From Tetrapyrgos nigripes (lineage: Eukaryota; Basidiomycota; Agaricomycetes; Agaricales; Campanellaceae): a DNA stretch of 64,000 nucleotides. Below the pieces are notes generated by a model, which saw only the letters and a program-made list of their open reading frames with translations, was not told where the DNA came from and ran no database searches. This document shows, piece by piece, positions 46,580 to 58,903 of the stretch. Position 1 is the first letter of the stretch; every line of letters starts with the position of its first letter. The DNA is taken from NCBI GenBank assembly GCA_013368315.1, contig JAACJM010000075.1:186001-250000 (forward strand), given 5' to 3'. The translations under genes and the position numbers were made by a program.

Positions 46580-47800
46580 CGCATTTGAAGTCACCACTTT
46601 CACTTCCTCAGCTTGAGATTGGCCGTATCATAGGCTATGGATTCAAAATACCTGTCTCGTGTTTGGTTCCTCGTTACCCCGCTCTGTTTTCCTATACCGT
46701 ATACCAGAAAAAGAAATAATTACCGTACCCAAACTCGAATGTGCGGATAATTGATCCTGAATCGATGATGATTCATGATTAGAGCTTGATTTATGCCAAC
46801 GGGGGAAGATCGGAGATCTAGAAGAGCTCGGACTCGAGAACCGGGGGGATTGGTACCGGCTGCGACGATAAAAAGCCAAAATTATCGCGAAGGCAGAAAT
46901 CAATGAAGGAAGAAAAGGAAGAAAGGGCAGAAAGAAGGTGGCGTAGGATGACGTAGAGCCTAGTACTTCATAGAACGATGGAAGAACTTCTTCGAGTAGG
47001 ACTGGGGAAAACTGCAGAAGAGGATTGGTACCGGTTGGATCACGAAGGCACAAATCAATGAACGAAGAAAGGGAAGAAAATGCAAAAAGAAGGCGGCGTA
47101 GGATAGCGTAGGGCCTAGGACTTCATAGAACGATGGAACTAGAAGGAATTCTTCGAGCAGGACTGTGGAAAACCGAAGAAGTAGATTGAAACAAGATTGG
47201 AACAGGAAGGAACTTTTAGAACGATACTACCCAAGGAAAGCTAGTAGTATGCCTGCTGTCTGCCGGAAGGACTCGGAATTGAAGAAAGAAAAACAGGAGG
47301 AACCGGATGACTACCATCCGCTGATGATGGTGCATTAGCGTCGAACATAATTATAACCTATGTCAGGCTGATCAAGTGCCGATCATGAAACCTTAAAATG
47401 CAAAAAGGGTGAAGTAATTTATGAAGCGAGGTCCGACCCGGAGGAAAGATACCAAGAATATCACTCAATACTGTCAGAGTCGTGAACATTAAGACAAACA
47501 GATGAATCGAATGTACCGATACCGCTCAAAAATGTGGCGTGGAATGGACGGCGGAGAACGGGATATCTTTAGTACAAAAAATTCCAAGTTACTCATGTGA
47601 GTGTAAGTGCGTACCAGTTGAACAGTATGACTACTTATGCGAGTAGGAGGAAGGTTTTGGTATACTCAGTGACGAAATATGGCTACATGTCGCACTTCCG
47701 ACTGGCTGAACGGTATTCCTGATATCGTTTGAGTATCATAGTAAAGTATCCGGTAAAGGGTCCAAGGCCCAAGGAAGATCCTTGGACAGCAAAACGACCT
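46580..47800 (+). repeat. Dispersed repeat, copy 1 (about 1.2 kb)
   Basis: Blocks shared in order with 51390-52190 include TTTCACTTCCTCAGCTT, TACTTCATAGAACG, AAAAGGGTAA, TTATGC.AGTAGGAGG and AAGTATCCGGTAAAGGGT. Copy 1 has an internal duplication of about 175 bp (46852-47027 and 47028-47200) that is single in copy 2. No coding function is recognised. Confidence 0.7.
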
Positions 47801-47860
47801 TACTGAGTTCGAGTCAAGGAAACGCACAATTCCTCTCTGAGCACCCCGAATTAAACTCTG

Positions 47861-50800
47861 ATGACGTGTTTAGGAGTTTGGGGAGTGTGCCCGCTTCCGC
47901 TGAGGATGGTTCATTATGGTACGAGTGATGCAGCACTGGTATACCAAATCTTCAGAGCACAATGGGACGTAACGCCCGTCAGCCGCCCCGATGTCGCGGT
48001 GGATGCGAACGTAGGAATGGTATGTATTCGTATCGTGGAATGGCGCGAATCAGGTGGTCAAGTGGCGGAGTCTCACACAAAAGTCCTACGCCTCTTCGTT
48101 ATCGTTCGGGAACTCAACGGATGTAGATAAACAGGGATTCGAGATAGCTATAGCTATCGATGCCACCCTCAAGGTCCTACAGTCACAGTGACCGCGTTAG
48201 ATAAAGATGGGAATGTATCGGCGAAGAGTAATTTAGTATTTACTGTGGTTGGTGTAAAAGATGGGAATAAGTTGGGAGTAAGGTTGTGGAGGGCCAGGAT
48301 GGAGTTAAGGCAAGTAGTAGTACGAACGCTAGTGCGGAAAATGGGGAGAATAATGGGACAAGTGGGGGGAACCCTTAGCCAATCACCTTGTCAAGGTCCT
48401 ACTACACCGACAATTCGACCTTTATCATCCACATGTACAAACAAATGACGTGCACCAAATATTGACGCGCGTCTTTTTTTGTTTTTGTTCTCTGACTCAA
48501 ACACTCTCAATTTCTCAACGGGTACGCCTATAATGACAAAGACAACTGGAACGCCCACGCTGGCTATGTCGCTTATACCTACGCCTACACTTGAGCTTGG
48601 ACTAAGACCAAGAACAAGAACGAGGCTATAATATCTTTCCTCCTCCTCCTCCTGAAATGCCTCCTCTTACTGGTATTGTCCTGCGTCTACCCCTCGTGAT
48701 TCGTCTCAGTCTACGCGTCCAAGAATCCCGCCTCTGCCTCTGCCCAACCTCCAAGCCACACAATCCAGATGCAAGGCGCGGTTTAAATCCCGTTCAGACC
48801 TCGTCGTACCATACTGGTTCTGACTCTATAGAACGTTAGCTTCACCGACAACGCGTCGTTATGCTCTTTGCCAAGGGGTGCTGAAGGCGAGGAGGGAAGG
48901 CAAGGGAAAGGCTTCATCTTCATCATGCTCTAGGTGGTTGGAGAAGCAAGTACAACGAAAGAAGGAGATGGAGAAGGTTTAGAAGGAACAAAGAGAGAAA
49001 GGAAGGTTAGAGTGTATGCCAATGGCGCTGGCGTGTGCACTACTAGCACCGCAACTGCAAGGCTGGTGAGTGTCGTCTCTTCTCTTCTCGTCGTCCTTCC
49101 TTCCACTTTCTTTACTCTATTTTCCTTCTTTCGGTTCTGCATACATCGTCCTCTCAAGTCATTCATTCTCTTTGATTTTCTGAGTCTCTGTACCTCTGAA
49201 ACTCACATACGTCTTTCGGCTTCCTGCAGGTAACCCAATCATCGTCACGTTGTGCGCTGTTTCTTCCACCACACCCGTAGAAAACGACGCAGCGAGGAGT
49301 TATCTGACTTCGATTTCGGTGTTTGAGGGTGAGGTTAAGGGGAGAGTCAGAGCGAGGCTGGTGCAAGGAAGACACGTAAGATCTATCATGTCGATAGGTG
49401 AGTGTGGGTCTCGCGTGTCTTCTCTTTCTTCTTTCTTTCTACACTGGCGCTAGCGTCTCTGGTTCTCTCGGTGTTTTTACTGCTTTCCTTGGGTACTAAC
49501 GCACCTTCTCCTACGCGTCTAGACGAACATCGCAAGCCATGCGGTCGGATCCTAGTCAGCCAGCAAGCCTTCTCAAACTAGTACCTCAAACTCTACAAGC
49601 AATGCCAACTCTACTGATAATGAGAACACGAGATGGGTTGTGGAGATTCGGCCGGGGATGAGTTCTGGTGAGTATTGTTTTTTTCTCTTTGTTGATGTTG
49701 CTTCGTTGTTCTTCTGTCCTTTCGTCTTCTCTTCTGTTTGATGTGCTTTTTGGTTTTTGGCTTCGTTTTTTTGCGTTGTTCCTCCTTCTCAGTCCTCCTC
49801 GGCGTCTGCCTGTCTCTCTTCGTGCCCAGGTGGTCTGGTCCTTCTGGTCGTTGAGGTTGGCATCAGCGTTATTGACTCGGAGTCTCTAGTCTACCCTTAG
49901 CTACCCTTGGCTTTCGTCCGCGTCTGCGTTTTCCATATCCTACCCCACCCCCTAGACTTTCGTTTTCGTTTTCTCTTTCCTCAGGCTTGAGTTCCGCTTA
50001 GGCTTTTGAGACTTTCTGGCTTGTTTTTGGTTTTCCCTTATCTTCATCGTCTGCCCTCTTCCCTAGCCCTAGTAGTCGCTTTCTTATAAGTTATGTTCTC
50101 TCTTCCAACCCTCAATTCCGTTCCTTGTCCTTCTTTCCCATCACATCTAACATGCTCATTCACTGCATGCTGACGTCTTTTTCTTTCAACAGCTGGTGTA
50201 CGAGATGTACCAGACGAAGACGAAAATGTTAGAGGCGGGAAGGAGAGTGCCAGTGGACACTAAGGAGTATTTGGCAAAATTAGCATCAGCCTCAGCGGCT
50301 GCGTCAGGAACGAGGTCGCCGGGTGTTTCTTTAGAAGGAGAATTGGATTGGGGTGGAGAGGATAGCGACGAGAGCCTGAGTGATCAGTGGTATTGATGAT
50401 AGGCGTAGTGGAGATCGAGGGTGTTGATGAGGTTGAGGATAGATAGCAGTGCCAACGGGACTAATGGAACCGGCCGCAAAGCGACTTCTACTCGAGACCC
50501 TACCCCTGGTACGATGTACCCTGCCCAACGGTATTCCTATTCCAATGCTACCGATGCTATCAATGCATACAGCGAGATAGGTGACAGTGGTTTGGGTCCT
50601 CGTTCAGACCACAGCTACCCAAACCCATATCCATACTCCTGTTCCCACTCACACGCACAGTGGATTCGCGGATCTAACGGAACTTCTACTTCTATTCAAG
50701 ACCTTAATCTTGCTATCCCCAGTACTGCATCCAACGAGTGGTTCCAACTCTAACTCTAACGGAACCGTTGGTTCTAACGCCGGTTCTGCGTCTAGTTCCG

Positions 50801-51140
50801 AGTACAACGGTAACGGCAGTGGTACTGTTACTGGCACTCGCAATGTTACTGCCAGTGGCACTCCCAATCCTAGTTCTATTTCCAGTTCCACTTCCAACGG
50901 GTCAGAAGTCTCAAGATCCCAAGGGTCTGACAGCGACTCAACCCCAAATAACGCAATCACTACCTCGGCCACAACCCCGACCATAAACGTAGACGTAGAC
51001 GTAACCTCTCCAGGAGGAGATGGAGATAATGACAACAACCCCGTCACAATCGTGGTAGGCGTAGCCATAGCTGTAGCGGGGTTGATAGGGTGTACTTTTA
51101 TGATTGTGCGGTATGCATCGTACATACATACCTAGCCCCC
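47861..51140 (+). pseudogene. Decayed Ser/Thr-rich membrane-protein-like stretch
   Basis: This GC-richer island between two repeat copies contains fragments that look protein-derived. TVTVTALDKDGNVSAKSN (near 48180-48235) resembles an Ig-like beta strand pair. A long Asn/Ser/Thr/Gly-rich stretch (about 50740-51020) is followed by a single hydrophobic span VTIVVGVAIAVAGLIG (near 51042-51090) and a short tail ending at TAG. Frames change repeatedly and no start-to-stop model could be built. A cell-surface protein with a glycosylated stalk is a guess from composition only. Confidence 0.3.
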
Positions 51141-51261
51141 ACATCCTTGAGGGTAGAGTATGTAGCAAATCATGGACGAATACATAGAATGGTGGAATAC
51201 CAGAGTCAGACTGACATACCACTCGACTCTCGATGCCAATCGCCCGTACCTCGTATGATTA

Positions 51262-51330
51262 CTGACATATAGTGCTAACAATCTGACATTATCACTAACA
51301 CGACACTCTAACCAACTGAGCTAGTTGGCC
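51262..51330 (-). repeat. tRNA-like sequence heading dispersed repeat copy 2
   Basis: The minus strand begins GGCCAACTAGCTCAGTTGG then TTAGAGTGTCGTG, close to the 5' half of an eukaryotic tRNA (Ile-like in my recollection). The 3' half is unrelated and no T-arm or 3' acceptor strand is found. It sits at the same position relative to the repeat as 46497-46566. Confidence 0.6.
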
Positions 51331-51389
51331 ACACTCGTTCTGTCGATTTGCATAAATCACAACCCCTCGAGTTGGACTCGGGCCGGCGT

Positions 51390-52190
51390 TGGTGTTCACT
51401 TTCATGTTTCATTTCCTCAGCTTCAGTTTGACCCTACTAACGAAGAACACATCTCAGTTCTCTTTACCCCCACTTCAAGTCCCCGATGAGTACTTAGTAG
51501 CTGGCAAGTTCACCTAAACCCACCTGAAGAGTCAGTAGTCCTCAATCGATGACTATGATCCATGCCAGCGAAAGAAGACCTTCGGACCAAAGAGCACCGG
51601 ACTCGAGAATTTCGGACTAATCAGAATAGAAAGAAGAACAGAAGAGAAGACATATGGAATGGAAAGTGAGGAATGGTACCGGTTGCGCACAAGGCCGAAA
51701 CAATGAAGGCACAAAGAAGGAGTACCGCCGAATCCTGGGGTGGGGCCTGGTACTTCATAGAACGTTAGAAGGACTTCGAGCAGAGCGGAGTTGAAAAGAA
51801 GTAGATTGGAACAAGAAGGTAGGAACAGAACGCTAATAAGCATGTTGGCCAAGAAGAACATAGAAAAAGAAGGAAGATCTGCTGACGCGTTGGCGTCGAA
51901 CGTATGTCGCTGATCAAATGCCGATCATCAAACTTTAAAAGACAAAAAGGGTAAAAAAAAATATTTATTGACAAGGAGATCATGTGGGAACTGAGTGTGA
52001 TACTGCCGGTACCGCTTAACGGACGGCCCGCGGAGAATTATTGCGAAAATCGCAGTTACTTATGTGGCTATAAGTGTGTGGCTGAACAGTATTACTTATG
52101 CAAGTAGGAGGGAGGTTTCTGAGGCTAGTATATGAAATGTGGCCATATGTCAAACTTTAGCGTCTAAGTATCCGGTAAAGGGTGTAAGAC
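51390..52190 (+). repeat. Dispersed repeat, copy 2 (about 0.8 kb)
   Basis: This is the shorter counterpart of 46580-47800 in the same orientation, with a single version of the duplicated block and several deletions. Confidence 0.7.
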
Positions 52191-54910
52191 GGTAGACCAT
52201 AGTAACAGACTCAAATGATTTTCACTATGAGAACGACATACATACTTCAAAGTGGTATGCTGAAACGGGTTTTGTTCTCCGAGAAATGTATGCCTTAAGA
52301 GGAGTCGACTGTAAGTCTGTAGTACTAATGTCCTTATTTCCGTGCTCAAATTGCGAATGAGCGCCCAACGATCAAGGACCTACCTATAGGAGTACTAGGA
52401 ATTACTTACATCCTTATATGCCTGCATGCCATAAAGTATCCGTGGAATGGTCAACTGAGTCAAGGCCGAGGAGTTGGAACCTGTCAGTAGCAGTCCAGAA
52501 ATTCGAGAAGAATAGTAATAGAAAACAAAATCCCGGATTTATCCGCGGACAACTATTACCATTTCTGGAGGTCTGGAGTCGGAGCTCTTCACTGGCAATT
52601 ACGCAACGACAAGTCCTGAATAAATCACCGGGAAGAATTGACAGCCTCATGTACTTCATAGACATTCTAGAGTCAGATAGTAGCCATTCCAAAGGAAGTC
52701 CAAGTATATTTCTTGAAGCTTAGGCCATAGCTTATTGCGGTTGAAACATCGCAAAATCATCACCCCATCGATACATTGTCGATACATCATCTCTATTGGA
52801 CAATGTTGGCAAAAAGCAAGGCTGCTCGGAGCTAAACTCTCCCCATTTACACGAGCGATTAGTATGAGGTTATGGGTTTGAAAAACTTGAGTTCGTCTGA
52901 ATGATCAGGTTCCAGAGCCTTCTTGAAGTCCTGAATTAGGTTTGACCGGCCTTAATTGACGTCAGGTCGAGTAATACTGGATAGACTTAGTGCCTCGATG
53001 CAACCTACCTGTCCTTGCTCGGCAACCGTAGAGCAAGCAAAATTTCGGGTTTATCCGGAAACAACTTCAGATGTAAGTACACCTAGCACTTTACGGATTC
53101 TCTATACGCCAGTGATACGGAGGCCTGACACCTGTGAGCTTGAGCCTCGTTACTAGGAAATCTCAATTCTTGTATTTGTGCAATCGAGTTAAGGACAATG
53201 ATGGGCGTCGGTGACAAGGACCCCATCTCCAACACTTCCCAAGTTCCCAGTGTCACTCACGATTTGCTCACGATGAAGTCTTGGGGGTCTATCACAGCAC
53301 CAAGTGATGCTAGGTTGAAATTTTGACATTACGCCCGTATGGTAACTGGTAGACGTACACGTACAGCAGATTTCTGACGCAAGATTGATGTGCTTTCGAG
53401 CGCTCTAGTCTACTCACTTCGTCTCAGACCCAGGTATCATGAGCGGCGTATGCACCTTCAACCTTGCTTGAAGGACTTATTTTACGTACTTACTTGGAGT
53501 TCATATCCTTCCGTATTCTTCAAAGAACTACTAATGATCATTGAGATACCGCGACTGCGGGTTCCTAAGCACTGGCAGTTACGAGATCCCTTTAGGGACT
53601 CATTCAAACTTGTACCACAGTTTACTGACGTGACCCTCTACTTTACACCGGCTATTCCCACTGGCCACAGTTGATAGCGTTCATTAAGCGTCTAGTCGGG
53701 TCTCAGCTAGCCTGTGGCCTCGCTGTGGTGTGCTTGGCCTGAAAGCTCCATTGTCGCTGAATCTGAGTCTCATAATCCATCTTGCGTCCATAAATAGGTG
53801 AAAGCTAAAACCCCGGCCTGCTCGTCCGCCCTCGATCGGAATATCAGTCAGCTATGCAGACATGTACTGGATCGTCTCCTTCATTGTTTATCCCATGAGT
53901 TAGTATTGTCTTGACCTGAGCCGCTGACCATCCCAAGCTCGGCAGCTAGGGATGTGCATGATAGAAACCACCGGTTTAGACTAACGGTGATTAGCGTATG
54001 TCTTAGGCTTACTTACCTAAATTGCTCCGAGGTGACCGTTGAATTGGCTATTCAATACAATGTGTAAATTCTTTGGAGGCCTGAGCAAAGGGAACTTGAA
54101 TCTCTTGAAAGAGTCTACACCGCCGATCGGTCAGAGTGATTGAAAGTGGTTCAGTATGAAAGACCTTTCTCAGTCAGCTGGGAAGCAATCAAGTAGGTCC
54201 ATAGCCAAGGAGATGTTTGAGAGAGAGGTGTACCTGGTATGTAAATAGTAAACGAGGCTGGTCGATGGGTATAGTTACTATCTCGTACCAGGAAGCTGGC
54301 CATTTGGCAATTATCTGACTTTATGTCTACATTGGGGTGGGTCTAGGGTGCCTTAAAAATACGTCTGGGTGGGGCGCACTTGGATGTCAGGTACTTGCTT
54401 CGTGAGATACCGGTAAAAGAGTGGCCCGAAAACCCGAAATGACGCGTTTTCCTAAAGTACCGTTCCCACGCCCAAAACTGCCCTTAGAGTGACCACTGCT
54501 CGACAGCAAGTGTACCGTTACACTGCCGAAGGTATTCAGCATAGTTCTATATGCTAAGGATATATAATCCTCCAGGTTTTATGGCTCATGTACATGTGCA
54601 CGGTTCTGGGCCAGAGCAGGTGGCCAGATAGCCAGTTTTGGCCAAAAACAGACTCGCGTCGCGAAAATCCTCGCTACTCCTTGCCCACGGCTTGCACGGT
54701 GCTGATTCGTATATCAGCAGATTCCTAAGAAGCCCTACTACGCTATGCTAAAGTTTTTGTAATCTAAATTTCCCTCAGTAATTTTATATGATTTAAAAAC
54801 GCTAACGTGGCCAGCTTCCTGGTATCGAATAATTCCTGGATTTCTCAAGAATGGGTTCAAGGCGCGTCATCAATGTATAGGTAGTACTTAACTGAGACCG
54901 GCTGGATTCC
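52191..54910. other. Intergenic stretch, no gene supported
   Basis: Nothing recognisable on either strand. The phrase around ATAAAGTATCC at about 52430 echoes the dispersed repeat end. Confidence 0.35.
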
Positions 54911-54918
54911 GATAATAT

Positions 54919-55020
54919 TAGACTCGAGCCAGTCACTTCTGCAAGGTTTGATGAAAGGTCTTGCCAAGCGGTTTGATCGACTTTTCATCAAACCTTTGCA
55001 AAAGAGTGGTTCGAGTCTAC
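54919..55020. mobile_element. Foldback MITE of about 102 bp
   Basis: Two arms of about 43 bp (54919-54961 and 54979-55020) are inverted copies, sharing TAGACTCGA and GCAA(A)GGTTTGATGAAA, around a 17-base loop. The perfect 8-bp duplication GATAATAT lies at 54911-54918 and 55021-55028. The RNA or single strand would form a long hairpin. Confidence 0.8.
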
Positions 55021-55028
55021 GATAATAT

Positions 55029-57459
55029 AGTCATGCCTCATGCTGCAGAAAGAGCAAGCCATGGCCCGCCTATCTTCCCGGGAATAGTCCTAGTCACGGT
55101 CTGAAGCCAGATGGCCAAAGCGTGATGTAAACATTCTTGTTCGAATTTGTTTTTCTTGAGAAAAGCCGTGAATGACTTGGTACACTATATGTTTTGTGCG
55201 GCATGAAGAAGGCGTGACGAAAATACAAAGGAACTCCTGGACCATTGAATTGTACCCTGACAGGCCGAATGCTACAGCAGCAGCAAATCGATCCATACCG
55301 CCCCTGATAGCATCCATCCTCTTGAAGCCGTCGTAACGTCGTAGTCAGATTTGCCGTCGAAGGTATGACTCGGAGTAGCTCAGCCTATTGAAGACGCGAT
55401 TTCTGTAGTCCTTTACTCGAGAGTGATAAAATTTCAAGCTCTGTGGCTGCCGTGGCTTACCACTTGGCCATCTTGCGTCTACTTATCGAACGAAATAGAG
55501 CCTCCTACCCCACCATGGCCATACCCAAAGTCCACACCTCTGTAAAAATCGTAAGATTTGAGTTCTAAGTACTAGTGAACACATGACGAAACGGTGAGTT
55601 CAAATTTGGTTTTGAAATTGTATTTCTCCGAGCCAGGAGGAGAAGGAGTCCATTAACCCCGCTGGGACCAATGACTGATGCGCCAGGGTCCGGAAACAGG
55701 AAGACATGGCCCATCGGCTAGTGGCATGGCCGCAGTACGATGATCTCCGCAGCTCATAGTGTTACAGATGATTCTGTTTTTCAAACCTACAGCACTGAAC
55801 GGCCGGTTGGCACGCAAATGTTCCAAGTTTCATGTTACACAGGAGCCTTCGGAGCCGTTTGAACATCACTGGTGTTAAAACCTCGACCTCTGTCGGATGG
55901 GAGAAAGCACAGTGATGCCAGCTCATTTGATTTGCGAGCCGGTTTCCATGATTAACCTCGAGGCTAGCGCTCAAAGCAGACCATTACTTGATCAGTACTG
56001 CGGTCTACTGCGGTCCAACCAATCCTCCGAAACCCATTCAATACACCTTGCGTGTGTATCCACAAAAACGGGAAAGAAAAAAAAACCGAATTGTTAGTCA
56101 AGGCCACCAAATTCAAGATTGTATCGGAATGTACAGCCATGGGGTAGGTTTTCCCTAGTTCTCGATACGTAAGTAAACAGAATGGTATGAGAAGAAGGCC
56201 ACAGTACGGAGATCTTCAGCATGGAAGTCACACACGTCGGTCAGGGCAACCGAACACTTATCTATCTCGTTGTTCAATCCACTAGGAGACCGATAGCTAT
56301 GGAACACTCGAAGAGGCAGCACGCTTCAAAAATGCCATTCTCGTCCCAGGCAAACTTCAATGAGCTGACCGGCAATATGCTGACGGTGAGCATGCCACCG
56401 GTGGCCGATAGCTAATTTCTAACAGAATGTAAGTCTCATCTATGCGTACTCGGCTGCTGGGATGAGGAAGATGTGAGCGAGAGTATCTGGGTGCAAACAG
56501 AATCGTGTTTGGTCGCCAAAGCTCTCTTGCGAGGGGCCCCGAAAGGGACGCCAAGCTCAAGCTGGTACTGGCGAATGTATGTAATACATGAGAGTATCTA
56601 AAGATGACCATAGGAAGAGAAGAAGAGGGTACGTGGTAAGGGTGGGAGAAGAAAACAAGATGCTCGCTATCGAGCTCTATGTGAGATGCGAGAAAACTGA
56701 AAGGACACGAGAAAGGGTACCTATCGAGCTCTATGTGAGATGCGAGAAATAAAAGGACACGAAAAGCAAGACCGTAAGAGCTGAACTATATATACCCTGA
56801 GGAACAAAGAGAAAGGACCATAATAAGCAGTCTTCAGCATTGACAATGGTCCAAGCTGAGACTGGGGAGGCAAACAAAACGCGGCTCGCTGCATAGACCG
56901 TGGTCAACTGTGTTTGACCAGTCCATTTTTAAAAGTTAAAGCAGCAGTGGCGTTATATCTATATCAGAACACTAATTGTGTCCGGCATTGATCTGGGGGC
57001 AACTCTCCGTGAGTAGGTTTTGGTGATCAGCAGGCTTGGAGTTTATAATCATAATATGGGAGCGATGTCTAAAATGGATCGTGTAATAACAAAGAACAAA
57101 AGTGTAGTACGTGATACGGCGAAGATCCCCGAAAGAAGTCTACATACATCGTGAAATTATGACATGGGGCAAATACAGCGTGTTACATGGGGCACACAGA
57201 TGGTAGGGCTTTTGGTGTACATATGCCATGTGAATACTCGTAAGAATCCAGACTGTCAAGGAGTCGTGGGGTGTGTGGTCTTGTTGAGAGCGATATCCTG
57301 GTCTGGCATCTATCCCCAATTGCGTTCACCTCATCGGCGGAAAATTAGGCTTGCCATTAGTCTGCTCTTTATATCCTTGGGGGATTACTGCGGCTCCGAC
57401 CGGCGAAGGAGCCAAAGAGACTAGGTTGATCTCCGTGATTAACGAACGCGAGAGCGCAG
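55029..57459. other. Intergenic stretch with a short duplication
   Basis: No gene is supported. A 53-bp unit containing CTATCGAGCTCTATGTGAG is duplicated in tandem at 56667-56720 and 56721-56770. Confidence 0.35.
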
Positions 57460-58034
57460 CTATCGAAGACCAGGACATTTGTGAACGCCCAACATGGCTT
57501 CACTGGAAAAGAATCTTCGACATCTCTCGCATGTCCAGTCCTGGACTTTCCCATGTTGAGTGGCCTGAAGATGCAAGTTCGTTAGTATACAATTCTGAAA
57601 CTACACCCAAGCCAACGACGTACCTCATGTCTCATCATATCGTGTCGCCGGGAGAATGTCTCCGTGCAGAGGGAACACTGGATGCGTTTCTTCGAATTCT
57701 TGGGGGCAGTTCTTGAGTGAACGGCGCCGCAATTACAATCTGAGGGGTGTGTTCGAGCGCAAGCGTTGTGCGACAGACGAGTCATCTTCCCTCCTCCTCG
57801 GACCCTGCGATGATTGGGAACGCCACTCTCTTCGGTACCTGTACCCACTGGCGAAGGACTTACACCGGCCTCAGGTGATGAGACGTCTGACCAACCATCT
57901 GAGGAACTGCATTCTCCAAATGATGGAAGATGCGAAGAGAAATTGTTGGGCGATCCGATTAAGGAGGACTCTGCCGTGCTAGACCCGGAGCCAGGACCAA
58001 AGAATATATCCAAGTTCATCAAGGAGGAGATCAT
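57460..58034 (-). CDS. Two-finger C2H2-type zinc finger protein
   Basis: Exons 57624-58034 and 57460-57564, separated by a GT..AG intron, join in phase to 171 residues ending at TAG. The N-terminal 110 residues are Ser/Gly/Pro-rich with a basic HRRVRGGGK patch. Finger 1 is canonical: Cys120, Cys123, His136 and His141, with FSRRHDMMRHE, split by the intron just after His136. Finger 2 has Cys149, Cys152, His165 and Cys167 (CERCRRFFSSEAMLGVHKC), a C2HC variant. The layout suggests a DNA-binding regulator acting in the nucleus; the target is unknown. The ATG at 58032-58034 was taken because an upstream exon could not be joined in frame, although the frame is open back to a possible acceptor near 58055-58070, so the protein may be longer. 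Confidence 0.7.
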
Positions 58035-58477
58035 GGGGTTGTCGCCGTCTAATCTCTGGCTTTGGGGGACTGGAAGAGAAGAAGTTAGCTTGAGTTAAAC
58101 GATGCGAATATATCAAAACGCACAGTTGAAAGCAGCGGGGGCAGCTGTATGCTCCAGGTCTTTTCCGAGTCTCGGCTCAGTCCCCCATGGTTCATGTTGG
58201 AACGCTGGCGGAGAGTAGTTGAAGTGGAGATCGCTCTCTGGGGATGCTGAGCATACGGAGGCGCTCGTTGAGTTCGGAGATGTTAAGGAATCAGCTATGT
58301 ATTATGTCTCAGTGAAACTATGCTTGTAATAGAATGGTTGACTCGTACTTGACGTGGAACGTTCCATTATCTCGGGTGCTGGCGTTAATTGGGATAAAAC
58401 AGTTTGAGCGCTGCCACTAATGTTGATTTTCTAGAATGAACAAAGAACTGTGAGGCAAGCTCAAGAGAGAAACTGGT

Positions 58478-58735
58478 TCAAGCACGCACTTGAGATGAAG
58501 GTGACTCTTCTGCCTCAACAACAGAGTCCGGATCGTGAATAAGAAATAATGTCACAGACGGTCGCCCGTTCACGAATGATTCGTTGACGCGAATTGATAG
58601 AGACCTGGAAGATACTGGAAGGGAGACAGTTTGAACGCGAGGCTGCCAGACAACACTTGGGGGGTGTTCAGCGTTGACGAAGTCGAGAGAGACTTTGCAT
58701 CGTGCAAGGTCGTCAAGTGTGAATATGTGGGACAT
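58478..58735 (-). CDS. Hypothetical protein fragment, function unknown
   Basis: An 85-codon frame encodes TLDDLARCKVSLDFVNAEHPP, WQPRVQTVSLPV and VTLFLIHDPD, a composition like a folded protein rather than random sequence. It has no recognised domain and no clear partner exons. It could be an exon of a larger minus-strand gene. Low confidence. Confidence 0.25.
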   Translation of the reverse strand: MSHIFTLDDLARCKVSLDFVNAEHPPSVVWQPRVQTVSLPVSSRSLSIRVNESFVNGRPSVTLFLIHDPDSVVEAEESPSSQVRA

Positions 58736-58903
58736 GACAATGACTGTGGCTATCAGATTCGCAGGATGGATGGTCTAGTGATGTGCTCTATGAGGCCGGG
58801 GAAGGGGGAAGGATGGAAGCCAGTCGAGGCGACAGTTGTCAGTAGTTATTATAGCCTTGTGATAAATTTGGGAATCGCAACAATGCAACAAGTCATCAAG
58901 TGA

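Noticed and set aside
50649..51125. Minus-strand 158-codon frame, Val/Leu/Glu-rich
   Set aside because: It lies antisense to the Ser/Asn/Thr-rich stretch and membrane span, whose composition is more protein-like; no domain or splice signals.
51262..51330. Functional tRNA-Ile gene
   Set aside because: The 3' half and the pairing acceptor strand are absent.
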